This document shows, in pieces, positions 1 to 11,866 of a DNA stretch of 64,000 nucleotides; the stretch's first letter is position 1; each line of letters starts with the position of its first letter. The notes beneath the pieces were generated by a model. It was not told the origin of the DNA and searched no databases. It saw nothing but the letters and a program-made list of their open reading frames with translations. The translations under genes were made by a program, and so were the position numbers. Source of the DNA: Poa pratensis. Taxonomy: Eukaryota; Streptophyta; Magnoliopsida; Poales; Poaceae. The stretch is taken from NCBI GenBank assembly GCA_947311845.1, contig CAMZMU010000027.1, positions 74,160,860-74,224,859 on the forward strand, in the 5' to 3' direction.

Positions 1-86
1 CATCGGTAACGGAGACTGGATGGCAACCGTAGCCAAAATCATGCCTCATCGATGACGGTTTTTCCTGTCCGTTGCCGATGAGAGCT

Positions 87-1950
87 TCACATCAGTGACA
101 GGGTCGGGGACACGGACCCTTTTTCCGTTTCCGATGGGGTTTTTGGCCTGTTTCCGATGTGTCGTTCTGTACTAGTGACAACAGCCTTATCCTTAGTTGC
201 TTCAGCAATCACCAGGTCAGTGGTGGGTGAGGCAGCTTCAGGAGTGGCTTTAGGCGAAACCACAGTCGATACAACTGTGGTTGCTTGAGGAGAAGGCTGC
301 CTGTCCACATCTCCGTGCAGAAAAGCAGTAGTAGCACGAAGGCAAACATCATGAAACACACAAGGAGAAGCGATAAAGATAAGCATAAAAGGAAACATAC
401 TCAGGCTCATCCTCGTCAGAATCGGGTTCAGCACCAATGCGCGGAACTCCAAAGCGAGTGGCCCTACCCGAAGCGGCCGGAGGAAGTGAATCCAACAGAG
501 GAGCGGCCAAAGGAGAGGTCTGGGCAGGGGGAGACGTACCCGAGTTGTCGTCATCTTGTAGATCATCCTCCTTCGACTCGCTGCTCGAAGAATCTGAAAC
601 AACCGTACGCCGACGTTTAACACGGCAAGGGCTGGCCTCAGGATAAGCCGAACGTTCGGCGTCATCCACAGCTTGTTCTACTTCTTCTTCTTCATCTCCG
701 TTACCTGCCTCTCCCACAGCACCAACAGGTGGGGTATGGGCGGAGGGGAGTTCGGACTCGGGCAGCTTGGCATCGTCTTGTAGCTTAGCCTCCAGAGAAG
801 GTCCTGCTTCTGGTAGAGGGGGAAGGGTAGAAGCTGTCGAGTGACTCTGTGCATATCAAAAGAAGCGCTCTATAATCATAAATACAGTCGCCAAAATCAT
901 TTAATACATTATGGGAAAGTTCGCACTTACTTCGAGTAAAGGATTGCTGGAAGAGAATGGAGCAACCGGGCCTTCAAGTTTACAAGGCTCTGTAGCCTTT
1001 ATACTTGTGATGGACCTCACCCGATCATCTAACTCCTCCTTTGACAGCTCCTCTTGGGTCATCTGAGTGGCGTCGAGTGGACCTTCGTATTGCCACATCG
1101 GGTGAGCTCAGAGACGAAGCGGACATACCCGCAGCTTCAAAAAGGTGCCAATAAGCTGGACACCCGAGACGGTGCCGAGCATATTGCTTATGCGTGTCAG
1201 AAGGGGCGCTGTCTCCGCGACCACCTCAGTCGAAAGAGGATGGTCCCAGGCCTTGGTCTTCAGCAGAGGCTTGCGAATCGCAAAGGCAGGGCTAACCACT
1301 TGGTCAACTGGTGCGTAAAACCATCGGCTGCGCCATCCTTGAGCGGAGTCGACGGCCATGAGGTTGAAGTAGTTGACGTCGCTCCGCACCTGGATCAGCA
1401 GGCCGCTGACTGGGAACGGGCGGCAACCTCCGCAGTTGTGGCGCACTTTGAAAATCGACTTCCAAAGTGGCCAGTTGGGAGACACTCCCAAGAAACACTC
1501 ACACAAAACCATGAAAACGGCAATGTGCAAGATCCCATTAGGCGTGCAGTCATGGATTTGTATGCCATAGGCGTACATCAACCCACGAACAAAGTCGTGG
1601 AGGGGGAGAGAAAAGCCGCGAGGCAAGAACTCCGCAAAACACACATGCTCATTCGAGCGAGGTTCAGGGAATACCTCCTTGTTGGAGGGTGCGCGGGCCT
1701 GCAGCTCTTCTTCCGGCGGCAGCAATCCCTTCTGTCCGAGTTGCTGGAGGCCGGTCTTGGTCATTGTCGACCGCGTCCAATCTCTAGGGCTCTTCTGGAG
1801 GCCAGCATCGGCGGCAGCGGCGACCACATCCTTTTTCTTCTTCTTGTCCACAGCATCCGCGGCGGTAGATGCAGCTCCGGCAGCACCACGCTTCATGGCC
1901 TTCCCAAGGCGAAAGGTGGGTGGTGTGGAGGTTCTAAGGAGCAGCGGCAA
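87..1950 (-). pseudogene. Antisense ORF with 'putative gypsy type transposon' domain, broken
   Basis: The minus-strand frame from 1950 codes for a protein with a lysine/alanine-rich start and then a conserved block around residues 105-190 (key words LPRGFSLPLHDFVRGLMYAY, then GILHIAVF and CECFLGV, W..WKSIF, GG). This block is typical of the plant 'putative gypsy type transposon' family (Pfam PF04195-like) of unknown function. An in-frame TGA at 1110-1108 breaks the frame, which resumes at 1107 and runs on to about 950; CGA to TGA would explain it. A good splice donor (GAA|GTAAGT on the minus strand, near 949) and an acceptor (TGCACAG near 848) suggest a multi-exon gene. A downstream exon (about 848-349) is acidic and serine rich. 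Further exons toward position 87 are uncertain. This is likely the antisense gene of the Tat-like element. Confidence 0.6.
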
Positions 1951-3239
1951 GAAAAGGGCGCAAGGAGGAAGATGAAAGCAGAGGAAGCAAATGGCAGGGT
2001 AAAAGATTTTCTGAGAAGAGATCTATATTTACCATAGAGAGTAAAGTTATCTCGACCGTCCGTGCTCGATCGGCGGGACACGTGGCGTGATTGGAGAACA
2101 ACCGTCGCAGGCCACTCCGCCCACTACGCACGAAAAACGAGGAAGTTATCATTACACGGAGAAACCGCCATGTCCGGTCAAATCGGAACCAAAGCGGCGT
2201 CCTCTCTGGTCAAATCCTGACAACGGGCCAACCCAGACGTGTCTTATCAAAATTCTGCGCGCGCGCCACAAGCGTCATGCATGACGTCACTTGTTAACCA
2301 AAATATGTCGAGCAAAGGCAGTTCGGCTGAACAAAAACAAAAGGTGTGTAATGTCTGTCGACTAAGATGATGTTATACACTCGACAGTCTATCGAGTACA
2401 GAATAGTACTCCCATCGGGAGCATATCAAAAAATTCTTCGACTAACATATGCAGGATATAACGAGTTTGAGATTATCCTCCATTACAAGTAATAAAGCAC
2501 AATCTCGGGGGCAACTCCCATCGGGAGCGCTGTCGCGCACCCGATAGATTCAAAGACAAAAAAGACAGTCGATGAAAGCTTCGACTCAGTCCAAAGATGC
2601 AAAAGCAAAAAAGCCAAAAGAATTCCCGAGTTGCGTCAGTCGATGATGCTTCGGATGCTGCATGCAAAAAATGCAAAGGTAAGACCCGTCGATCAGTCGA
2701 ATTGGGCTAAGGACCACTCCGGCAGTGTTAAGTCCTTAAAATTTTCCGTGTCAACAGACATGATGAAAATCCTGGCGGACGCGCTAGGTAGCAAATAAAT
2801 AACTGCGGAACGAGTCAGTAAGACCTCAACGGCCTGAGACGAATATGTCTAGTATGTTCCAGGTTCGAGCCCAAGGACTCGAATTTGATTGAAAGCTAGT
2901 AAGGTTTTGCGCAAATGCGCAGTTAACTGGTCTTGATTCGTCGAGTAAATCCTGGCCTACTAAGCTATGATCCTTTGTCAAAACACACAATCTCAGTCGA
3001 AATTAAGATATGAGACATAAAGCATAGACAGAAGCATGGGACGTGCACTATCGAGTGAGTCCCTGCCTGATTCTACGAGTCAGCCACGCACTCGGGGGCT
3101 AATGACGAGGTTATACCAAACGGGTACCCTACCATGAGGGTACCTGGTGCACGTGATGACTAAAGCCCAATTGTCAAACATCCCAATGAAGCCCAGCAAG
3201 GGAGGCCCAAGACGAAGATTGCTTCCCAAGTTAGGCATA

Positions 3240-6200
3240 TGTAACACCCCGAAAATTTAGACTGAATTTTAAATTATTTTTGGACGCCGGAAAACTTTTC
3301 TAGTTTTAATAAATGGTTCTTCAAATCTTTTGAGACGATTTGAGTTAGGGATTTTTTCCTCTCTCACGTTTGTCCGGGTGACCCGCGAACCACTACGCTC
3401 CTCGGGACAATTCCTTCGTTTGGATTTCGTCCGATAAATCCTAACCCCAAACGGTCGATCGTTTTTAAACCCTTCGGTCCACCTACCAAAGAAAATCCTA
3501 TTTCCATTGTTGGAAAAATTCTACCAAAATACCAGAGGATTCCCCCTACCCTTATCTAGATGACCCCCACAAAAATATTGTATACTCCAATGCAATGTTT
3601 CCAATTTAGGACTTAACTGTTAAATATCGGTACTGAACCTAAATTTATCCAGTCCACCTAGGAACCTCTGAAAATTCTCATAATTCGGGGAGATGCATAT
3701 TTTTGTATTTCCTACACTTCTTCTGTTGAACTCAAATCCATTCGAGCAATGTTTGACCTACTTCCTTTGTAAGCCGAGAATCGATGTCGGTACGCGGCTT
3801 AGCGGACACATTCCCAAAACCCTTTTTCTACTACATTAGATAAGTTCAAACTCCTGAGACACCCTCTCTACGCCCAACATACCCTGTGGTAATTGTTTGG
3901 GATTTTTCTGAGATGTACAAGACCTTGTTCATTTCATCGAACACCTGCGTTCCCTCGGTTTTCAGAAAATTTTGCACAGAGAAAGTTCGAGCCCCTGAGT
4001 GTTTCTTGTTTTGTTTAGTTGGCCCTGTCCTTAGGAACCCAGTGATCGAAACCGTTTTACTTTTGGTGCTCCGAGTCACCGGGAACGCGTCAATGCCACT
4101 CGCGGCGCGCTCCGAACGCCAGCGCGCGCATGACGGTGTACTGTGTGTTCCTGTGCACCGAGTCTATACTGTTTCCCTTGTCCCAACCGAACCCCAGCTG
4201 TAGCTAGACCCCTACTGCTCCCCCTGTTCGGACCGGAGTCGATTCTATCCCCTCCACCGACGATACAGTGGCATGGTGGAAGTGAGAGCTTTCCCCGTAT
4301 TTTTTTCCTCCCGCTGCCTATCTAAAAAGAGACCCGAGTCTCTCCTCTCTCTCACTCTCCTCACTCCCTCTCCACTCACCTCACCCTCCTCTGTCTCCCG
4401 GTGCTCACAGAGGAACAAAGGGGTAGCCGAAATCATCGGCACCCTCAGCGGCCGCCACGGCCGAAGCTCACGGCGCCGCCCCCTGCTCTCCCCCTGCCGC
4501 CGAGCTTCCTCCCCGAGCGCGGTGGACCGCGTCCACCCGCCGCCGCCGTTCCCCGGCGCCCTGGCCCCTCCGAGCAGCCGCGCCGGCGAAGCGCCGCGCT
4601 GCCTGTGCTCTCTTGCCCGTGCGTGCTTGTAAGGTGGGAGACGAAGACGTCGACCACGTCCCCTCCCGTACCTTCCCTGGACGCGGTGGAGGTCGGCGAC
4701 CTCGCCGCAGTCGCTGGCCGGCCCGCCGAGCCACCTGCCGCCACCGGCCGGCCTCTCCTGAGCCGTCCGCGGCTGCTCCCGCGCGAGCGCACGACTCGCG
4801 TGCGTGCGAGGAGGCGCGGGAAGCATCACCGTCGCCGGAGCCGCCTCCCCGGCCGTGGTACACTGCCGCTGCCCCGTCCTCGCCGCCTCCCGTTCGGCGC
4901 GCCGAGCGGCCGGCGACGCGCCGCCGAAGCCACGCCTGCCGCGGCCCTCCCGTGCGCGAGCTGTAGCAGCCCAGCAGAGAGCAGCAGCCCAGCCCAACAG
5001 CGAGCAGCAGCCCAGCCCAACCGTGCTGCGCACGCAGCTGGCCGGCCGGCCCATCTCGCGCGGCCGGCATTCTGCCTGTTTTTTTTCACGCAGTTTATTT
5101 TTTCTCCCTGGTGAGCAACTTCGGACGCCCAGAACTTTTGAACCGTAGCTCTGTTTTAGTTGATTCAAATTTCTAAATTTGTATGTCATCGAGATTTAGC
5201 CAGTGGTACTAGTTTTGTTATCTTTGGAGCTAGTTAGTTTCATGGCCTTTATTTAATACAACGTTTGTGGTTTCGTGGTTTAGGCGTTCTTCGGGATTCC
5301 GACCCGCGGCGAGTCCGAAACTTTCCAAACCTTTTGGAATCCTTCTCCGGAGGCAAGCTAACCCCTTACCATGAGCTGTGCTACAAAGTTTGTTTATTTA
5401 TTTATTGCCATGCCGAGGGTATACATTTGTCTGGGTACTGTTATATGTGTGCATGTCAGTTGTTGTTCGTGTTTCATATGTGACTTGTGATATTGCTCCA
5501 GCCATGTTTTATTCATCACCCGTGTATGCATTAGAATGACATGTGAATTAATTGTGCGCCTCGCACTTGCGCGGCTTTGTCGAACCCCCAAACTAAACAA
5601 CTATAAAAAATGCGATCTTGTGATTGTTTGCTTCTTCTCCTTCGCCGAGGTGAGGACCGGACGAATGTCGTCTTATGATCCTCGGAGTTGGGGGCATTTG
5701 CCAAAAGAGTTATTTGCTTCTTCTCCCTCCGTCAAACGTGGTTGGCATATGTCCTCCTAGACTGCGACGCTTGGGACATTTGCTTACCATTTAGTTCTTT
5801 TGCCAAGATTGCTGACACCACGTCGGGTTAATCCTTGAGTGGAATGGATGCTTTCTTTCTTATGAGTGCTTTTCAGTTCATTTTGGAGACTACATGCCCT
5901 ACCAACTTTGGTAGTTGATCTGTGAAGGCGCTGGTCGGCGGAATCGCCGCCGTAGTCTTCCGGTTGACGTTTCCTTTTCCTTGTCGAACGAGAAGGTGCT
6001 GGTCGGCGGAATCGCCGCCGTAGTCTTCCGGTTGACGTTTCCTTTTCCTTGTCGAACGAGAAGGCGCTGATCGGCGGAATCGCCGCCGTAGTCTTCCGGT
6101 TGACGTTTCCTTTTCCTTGTCGAACAAGAAGGCGTTGGTCGGCGGAATCGCCGCCGTAGTCTTCCGGTTGACGTTTCCTTTTCCATGTCGAACGAGAAGG

Positions 6201-7771
6201 CGCTGGTCGGCGGAATCGCCGCCGTAGTCTTCCGGTTGACGTTTCCTTTTGCTTGTCGAACGAGAAGGCGCTGGTCGGTGAAATCGCCACCGTAGTCTTC
6301 CGGTTGACGTTCTTTTTATTCCGCTAAGTTTGGACATGGATACTACTATTTCATGAAATATTGTGTTGCTAATGTTTTGTCGTTTGATGATATATTATTA
6401 TGTTATTGTGGTTGTTGTATTTGCTTGAATTATGATGTTGCTAATGTCTTATTGTTTGATGATATAATATTTTGATATTTTGATTGTTGTGTTGGACTAC
6501 GTAACCTATTGAGCCTCCTTTGATGCTACCATTTTGGCAAGTCTAGTCGGTTACCTTTGTGGTCGGGGCTAGTCTTGCGAAGGTTCTGGAGCTAGGCGTC
6601 GCTCATGGGTTGGGGACGTGCCGGATTCACTTCATCATAAGACATAGAGTTATGTCGGTAGCTATACAGGGAGTGTCTTGGTAGCGTGAACGGTCATGTA
6701 CGTGTATCAGGTCGTCTTAAGGAAGATTTCCTAAAATACCGGCTATATGGTGCATTTAGATAAGTGGGAACTGCAACCTCTCGAGAGTGTCAATCTAGCA
6801 GCTAGCCTTGTTCCTGGGTTATGGAACAACAGTTCAGTGTCGGTCACACTGTGTCTCTTTGTCGAGTCAGGAGGTTAAACATAAGTTCTGTTTGAAAGAA
6901 AGATGAACAACCTGATTTCACTAAATGAACAATCAGATGATGCAGGGAATGTTACTTGAGCTGTGGATGGTTACCGTGTTTAGGGATGACGGTGTGATCG
7001 TTGGGAGCCTAGAGTTAGGCCTGAGCCAACATCACTCGTGCATGCCCAAGTGAAAGGATGAGGCCAGTGGGCCTAGCAGTTGACAGATGTAGCAAGGCCG
7101 TTGGGCCTAGTTGTGATGACAGGTATTGTTATGTTACTTGGTACCAACTGGTACACCCGGCTACTCGTCACAGGTAAGCCTTTTGTATGGTTGCTGGTGC
7201 ACGATCCAACCCCACCTGGCTTGGACTCTGTACTGGTGATACCCCCGTTGCTTGCTTATGACATGTTTGGTTATCAACGTCATGCTACTTTTATATCATG
7301 TATCTAGACTACACCTTGCCATGTTGTAGGGTTTTGCTTCCAATGTATATCTTGTTGCATGATTGTTGAATTATTTGTAGTGAGTGGCGATTCTTGCTGA
7401 GTGTATACAAATGTACTCACGGACCTTGTGATTGTGGCCAGATTTTGGCGAGGATTCATCTTCTACCTTAGCCAGAAGTGGAGCAAGAGCGTGCTAGGAT
7501 CAGTAGCCCAGCCAGATACCTGTGGAGTGGAGCCGCTCCAAGCCGTTGCCTTAGCCGTCTTCCGCTGCCAGTTAAACTCTGTCTTGAGCCATGCTTGGCA
7601 AGACATTTTGTAATGCCTCAATGGCCTCGTAAACCTTTGTAGCACTTCTTTGTGCCTGATTGTGTAATGATTACCGCTATGTTGCATTGTCGTAACATGC
7701 GGCCAGATATCTTGGGCTGGCGCACGGGGCGACCGTCTCTCTGGAAATATGTGCCAGAGCGGGGTGCGACA
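3240..7771. mobile_element. 4.5-kb solo LTR (TGTAACACCCC ... GGGTGCGACA), 5-bp TSD GCATA
   Basis: This block starts TGTAACACCCCG and ends GGGGTGCGACA. It is flanked by exact 5-bp direct repeats GCATA (3235-3239 and 7772-7776), the hallmark of LTR-retrotransposon insertion. No internal domain, PBS or second LTR is visible, so a solo LTR is the simplest reading. TGTAACACCCC...GACA ends are common in plant gypsy LTRs with very long LTRs. A GC-rich segment (about 4420-5080) after a CT-rich stretch gives long open frames on both strands, but codon periodicity is not convincing and I read it as LTR leader-like sequence, not a gene. A 68-bp minisatellite lies at 5934-6312. Confidence 0.75.
5934..6312. 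repeat. 68-bp tandem repeat, about 5.6 copies
   Basis: Units start at 5934, 6002, 6070, 6138, 6206 and 6274 (period 68). Each unit contains the self-complementary GGCGGAATCGCCGCC and a GTCGAACGAGAAGG segment. Units differ by few substitutions, so amplification is recent relative to the host LTR. The period is not a multiple of 3, so one tandem array makes the same peptide appear in three minus-strand frames; these are not genes. Confidence 0.9.
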
Positions 7772-8389
7772 GCATAGTCGGTTATAGTTTCCTTGTTTGT
7801 AAAGTCTAGTCGGTTACGTACCCGAGACCCAGCCCCCTATATAAGCGCTGGGAGGGTGGCCGATCAAGGACACGCAACACCATAGCTCTCAAACCCTAGC
7901 GAGATCAAATCCTTGCTAGACCCTTGTAACCGCATCATAGTCCACAATCAATAGAGACAGGCAGGAAGTACGGGTGTTAACTCAGTCGAGGCCCTGAACC
8001 GGGGTAAATTCCGCTTGTCAGCCGTCGATTCTACTAACACTACGCGTTCTCTACCTCGTAAATCTAGCACTAGGTACTCGACCATGGGTATTGCCGAGGA
8101 CACCCCTCGTCATCCGCTGGAACGGAGCTCGCCGGCTTGGTGTCTTCTTTACCCATAGAAGACGAAGAGCTTTTTACAGCGCGAGATTAGGTTGAGCGAT
8201 CGGTAGGTGCAACCTAATGGTACGGTAGGATTCCTATTTAAGCTACGCGAGAGAGAGAAAAACAAAGAGCTAATTCTACGGTAGGTGCATATGCCATTAT
8301 ATGGCAGGTGCATGCGATCCAGCACCTCCCCCGATTCCAGGGATTGCTTGCGCTTCGCGAGACGTATTTTTTGCTCAGAATCGCAGTAG

Positions 8390-8461
8390 AATACCAATAC
8401 ACACTATATTTAGGAAAAAAAATTAAAAGCTTAGGCGCACTATATATTGGAACGGAGGGAG
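8390..8461. mobile_element. Stowaway-like MITE, one end only
   Basis: The sequence ends GGAACGGAGGGAG followed by TA (8449-8463), the inverse of the CTCCCTCCGTTCC terminus typical of grass Stowaway (Tc1/mariner) MITEs with TA target duplication. I found no matching left terminus, so the element is partial or its other end has diverged. Confidence 0.5.
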
Positions 8462-8580
8462 TAATAGGTAGTAATAGGAACGTGCTGGCGGCACCCTCAT
8501 TCTGCACCTACACCATCCCCATGAACTGCCGCCGCCACGCGCGTCGCCCTGTCCTAGGGCTCGCCTTCTTCGCCATCATC

Positions 8581-8720
8581 AAAGTTACTTACGCTAACGT
8601 ATCATCTGATTCAAAAGAGTATTGATAATCAGTAATGACTCGCCTTATTCGCTTTACATATCAAACACTAATCTAGATAGTGTCCTTTCCTGAAACTGCG
8701 TTGTAGTGTTCAGTGTTCTA
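8581..8720 (-). promoter_or_regulatory. Orphan copy of a prolamin gene promoter segment
   Basis: About 140 bp here match the promoter of the prolamin pseudogene at about 11747-11866, in the same orientation, with small indels. On the minus strand it keeps the prolamin box TGTAAAG (8652-8658 reversed) and a GCN4-like GAGTCAT core near 8635-8642. No prolamin coding sequence follows at the expected place (about 300 bp lower). It is a relic of a duplicated storage-protein gene. Confidence 0.6.
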
Positions 8721-8721
8721 C

Positions 8722-10590
8722 ATGTGAGGCCATATTGGCCTTAATTGTGGGGACCTAATTTGTGATTTCTTATGTGTTGTTAAGATTGATCAAACTACTA
8801 ACATGAAGGGTAATTCTAGACTCTATTTTTTTTTTTTGAACTTATAGTGTTGTACACGATGGTAAGATGAATCCCACGAGAGTAAAATTATGGATGCCGA
8901 CCTTCCTGGAGTTCTTTATAAAAATAAGTAAAAAAATCAAATTTGGAAGTTCCAATATAAATGAAACAATGATGTATTTTATCTAAGTGTAAAATATCAA
9001 CTAGAAATGTTATATATTTTTGGTCCGCACAAAAATTACAAAGTAAATTTTCAACACACCCAAATATATCAGATTTTTATTAATTACGTGTAGCCTAGAA
9101 TATGAAATATTTTAATTTCAAATTTGCACTTTGGTAGAATAGACCATTGCCCACATTTGATTTAGAAACAAATTGAAGGGCTCCATAGAGCTCGGCCTCC
9201 ATTTTATTGTTCTCGCAACTAGCAGACAAATTATTCACTTTCTAGACATATCAAATTGAATGATACCCTTTATATGTCAATGATTGTAATATCATGTAAG
9301 ATAATATAATAGATATCAGTTTAGTATTGCTTTACATGATTTATGATTTTAATCAGTTCAGTCTAATCAAATACATGTGAAGGTTCAATCTGGATTTAAT
9401 TCATATTACAAATTCGACATACTTACACGAGGGAATAAAAAAATATAATCTCGTAAATTCATAGTCTATCCAGAGAAAAACAATGAATAGAGATACCTAT
9501 ATAGAAAATGTTGATAATTAAAATTTAGTCTTTTTTCACATCTCACAAAAAATAGTATTTGTACAAAAATTACTGTTCAAAATAATACTTTATACATGTG
9601 CCTGTGGTTCTTTTAAAAAATTAAGTAAAATAATACAATAAAGGTAAGGAGCACCGAAGCTCAAGTTCAAAAAACAATTTTTCATTATGTTCCCAAGAAG
9701 CAAATTTAATATCTCTATACAACTATAGTTGTTTCCCGTTAACGTACTACACCGGCTTATGTGGTATATCACGAGTGCACAAGAAGGTGAATATAGACTA
9801 TATCTATAGAAGATCACATTTTTAATCTCAAAACATATGCATGAAACATGATTGCATTATAGTTTGGATATTTTATCATCTAATATTTGAGTTCAACCCA
9901 ATCCAGATATGCATGAGTAAATCTTAACGTGTGGTAATATAAATCACTCGGCTTGTGCGAGGTGATTGATTGGGTTGAACCCAAACAGGCTGAGCATGTT
10001 GGACCAAGCATTGAGTGAGACAGAAGCCCAATTTTAATTGTTTTGGCACAACAACGCCTACATGTTGTCCTCCAGAAAAACATTTGCTCTTCCTTTATCA
10101 TAAAAAGAGGATTGGTCAAGCCTTCACTCGCCAACGCCCTCCTACTTCCGGCGACATGATACGAGATGTGATGGAATCTGAATTTTACTCAGGATTGGTC
10201 AAGCTCCACTCTATAAGTAATGACCTATCTCATGCATTTGAAGCTTTAATTGTTCCCAATGTATTCTAAGTGACTAAAGTAGCCCCAATCCAATAAAAAC
10301 ATAACTTTATCTGTTTATTGTTGACCGTCTTGGATGAAGGCTCGCCTACTATATAGTGCTAACAATCTTACTTTAGTGGTACTTCCCAAGTTCCGCTCCC
10401 ATTCTGTTATGTTCATATTGATTTTCATGCATGAGATTGTGGCGAGGATTGAACATCTAAATACGTGTGTGATAAAAAAACAACAACCAGACAAGAACAT
10501 ATATTTGTCTTTTATTCCCAAGTCCCGACTAGTACCAGCCAGGGATCTCACATGTTAGTGCATGGCACTTTATTTTTCACTATTACATTG
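8722..10590. other. AT-rich intergenic DNA
   Basis: I see no convincing gene here. Small structures include a 13-bp inverted repeat (GTTCAACCCAATC at 9891-9903 against 9968-9980) and a short direct repeat GGATTGGTCAAGC near 10109 and 10192. Confidence 0.6.
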
Positions 10591-10596
10591 ACCGGT

Positions 10597-11505
10597 CTAT
10601 CAACTAAGAGTAACGAAGCGACGGAGCGGGACCCAAACATTTCATATTTCCGACAGGGTTTGCAGCGCATACGTCCTCAACCCCTCGAACTGAGCTACAT
10701 GTTGAGGTTGGATGAAGCCCTAGCCGATATGTTGTAGTTGAGGCGGGAAAACTCCCTGAACAATCTGCTGCTGAGGTTGGAAGAACTGTTGTTGCTGTTG
10801 CACGATGATGGCATGCACGACGCTACTGATGGCAGGGACACGGAGTTGTTCGGGAATCTGCGCCAGCTGCCTGCAACATTGTTACCGCGTCACCTCGCAT
10901 CTACTTTGTTGTGAGGTCCACGAGGGGAGGAACGACACAAGCGGCACGCGGCTGCACTGTTGCACGAGGAACTGCCGACATGGGTTCAACTGTTGCAGCA
11001 AAAATGGCTGAAAATATGGTTGTTGTTGCTCAGAAAATTGGTGTTGGTCCTGTGAAAATGGCTTTGGTTGTGCAAAGGGTTGTTGTATTTGCGAAAATGG
11101 TTGTTGAGACTCATATTGGCCGGTAGGATCAAACTGCACATGTTGTTGTTGCTGCAGAAAAGGTTGTTGACTTGGAAATTGTTGTTGTTCTTGTGTAAAT
11201 GGCCGTGGTTGCACAAATGGTTGTTGTACTTGAGGCAATGACTGTTGCGACTGGTATTGGACGCTAGGATCAAGCTGCACAGGTTGTTGTTGCTGCAGAA
11301 AAGGTTGTTGTTGCTGGAAAAAAGGTTGTTGTTGCTCGGGGAATTGTTGTTGTTCCTGTGATACTAGTTGCGGTTGCGCATATGGTTGTTGTACCTGCGG
11401 AAATTTATGTTGCGACTGGTATTGGCTTCTAAGGCCAATCTGCACACTTTCGGTGGCCATGGTTGCCACCACAGCAAAGAGGGCAAGGATGAGGAAAGTC
11501 TTCAT
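10597..11505 (-). pseudogene. Seed-storage prolamin (gamma-prolamin/avenin-like) pseudogene
   Basis: The start codon is at 11505, not at the upstream in-frame ATG at 11592, because the signal peptide MKTFLILALFAVVATMATES begins here. It is followed by a Gln/Pro/Phe-rich repeat domain (blocks such as QQPFLQQQQ, VQFDPTGQYESQQPF, QPFAQPKPFSQ). The prolamin-fold domain then begins at LNPCRQFLVQQC. Its cysteines follow the family pattern, but the frame is cut by TAA at about 10884-10882 just before [15 protein letters not shown] second stop (TAG after LQHIG) and a third (TGA after LSEI) follow in the same frame. Two of them sit where CAA or CAG glutamine codons are expected, a common decay route in gliadin families. 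The product would be an endosperm protein-body storage protein; this copy cannot make a full one. The FDP..QYQ repeat style resembles oat avenins, while the signal peptide is shared with alpha-gliadins. Confidence 0.85.
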
Positions 11506-11600
11506 GATGGATTTTTGTTTACTATTACTTGCCTGGCTTTGATGCTTTTGATCTAGATGTGTGACGGATGGATGATGGAGAAGGATCTTCATGGTGTGGG

Positions 11601-11610
11601 CCTATTTATA
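11601..11610 (-). promoter_or_regulatory. TATA box of the prolamin pseudogene
   Basis: The minus strand reads TATAAATAGG, about 100 bp upstream of the ATG at 11505, the normal distance in cereal prolamin genes. Confidence 0.75.
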
Positions 11611-11791
11611 GCTTCTATGGCATGGTTTCTTTTTATCTTTGCATTTTCTTTCCATATAATAGTGTTGGGATGCTTATCTAACGCTTCATTTGGTATCTTG
11701 CGTTTGGTGGCACTACATACGAATGTAGTTTTCTGAATTTATCAGCAAAGTTACTTTACGTCTGATTCAAGGGAAATGTTGATAATTAGTA

Positions 11792-11815
11792 ATGACTCTT
11801 CTTATTCACTTTACA
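11792..11815 (-). promoter_or_regulatory. Endosperm box (prolamin box + GCN4-like motif)
   Basis: On the minus strand TGTAAAG (11815-11809) is followed after a short spacer by AAGAGTCAT (11800-11792). This is the bipartite endosperm element of cereal prolamin genes, bound in known genes by DOF (PBF) and bZIP (Opaque2-like) factors. The GCN4 half is imperfect (A instead of T in TGAGTCA). It lies about 290-310 bp upstream of the start codon. Confidence 0.8.
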
Positions 11816-11866
11816 TATCAAACGCTTATCTAGATAGTGTCATTTTCTGAAACTGGATTGTAGTGT

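Larger units (their letters stand above)
1..8112 (+). mobile_element. Tat-like Ty3/gypsy retrotransposon, 3' part only
   Basis: The window opens inside a gypsy-type retrotransposon whose 5' half lies outside. Three parts support this: an antisense ORF (87-1950, minus strand), an AT-richer stretch without ORFs (2040-3090) that repeats a CCCATCGGGAGC motif near 2412 and 2518, and a purine-rich tract (CTCGGGGGCTAA, 3091-3102) directly before an LTR that starts TGACGAGG at 3103. An antisense gene between pol and the 3' LTR is a known trait of the Tat lineage of plant gypsy elements; assigning this copy to Tat is inference, since no pol is visible. The 3' LTR is split by a nested solo LTR. The target-site duplication cannot be checked because the 5' end is missing. 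Confidence 0.65.
3103..8112 (+). repeat. 3' LTR (about 470 bp without insertion), interrupted
   Basis: The LTR starts TGACGAGG at 3103 and ends CCTCGTCA at 8112, an 8-bp perfect terminal inverted repeat. Removing the nested element (3240-7771) and one TSD copy leaves roughly 470 bp. The downstream part holds a TATA-like CCCTATATAAGCGC (about 7832-7845) and the usual R/U5-like sequence. The preceding purine-rich tract fixes it as a 3' LTR on the plus strand. Confidence 0.75.

Noticed and set aside
1054..2037. 327-residue plus-strand ORF
   Set aside because: It is the shadow of the minus-strand retrotransposon ORF, which has the recognisable domain.
4245..5189. Long GC-rich open frames on both strands
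   Set aside because: They lie inside a solo LTR, occur on both strands at similar length and show no domain.
5784..6337. Arg/Lys-rich repeat protein on the minus strand
   Set aside because: The same peptide appears in three frames because a 68-bp minisatellite is being translated.
10882..11592. Intact 236-residue protein starting at 11592
   Set aside because: The first 29 codons are 5' leader: a prolamin signal peptide begins at 11505 and the stop at 10882 lies in the middle of the conserved domain, so it is a pseudogene.
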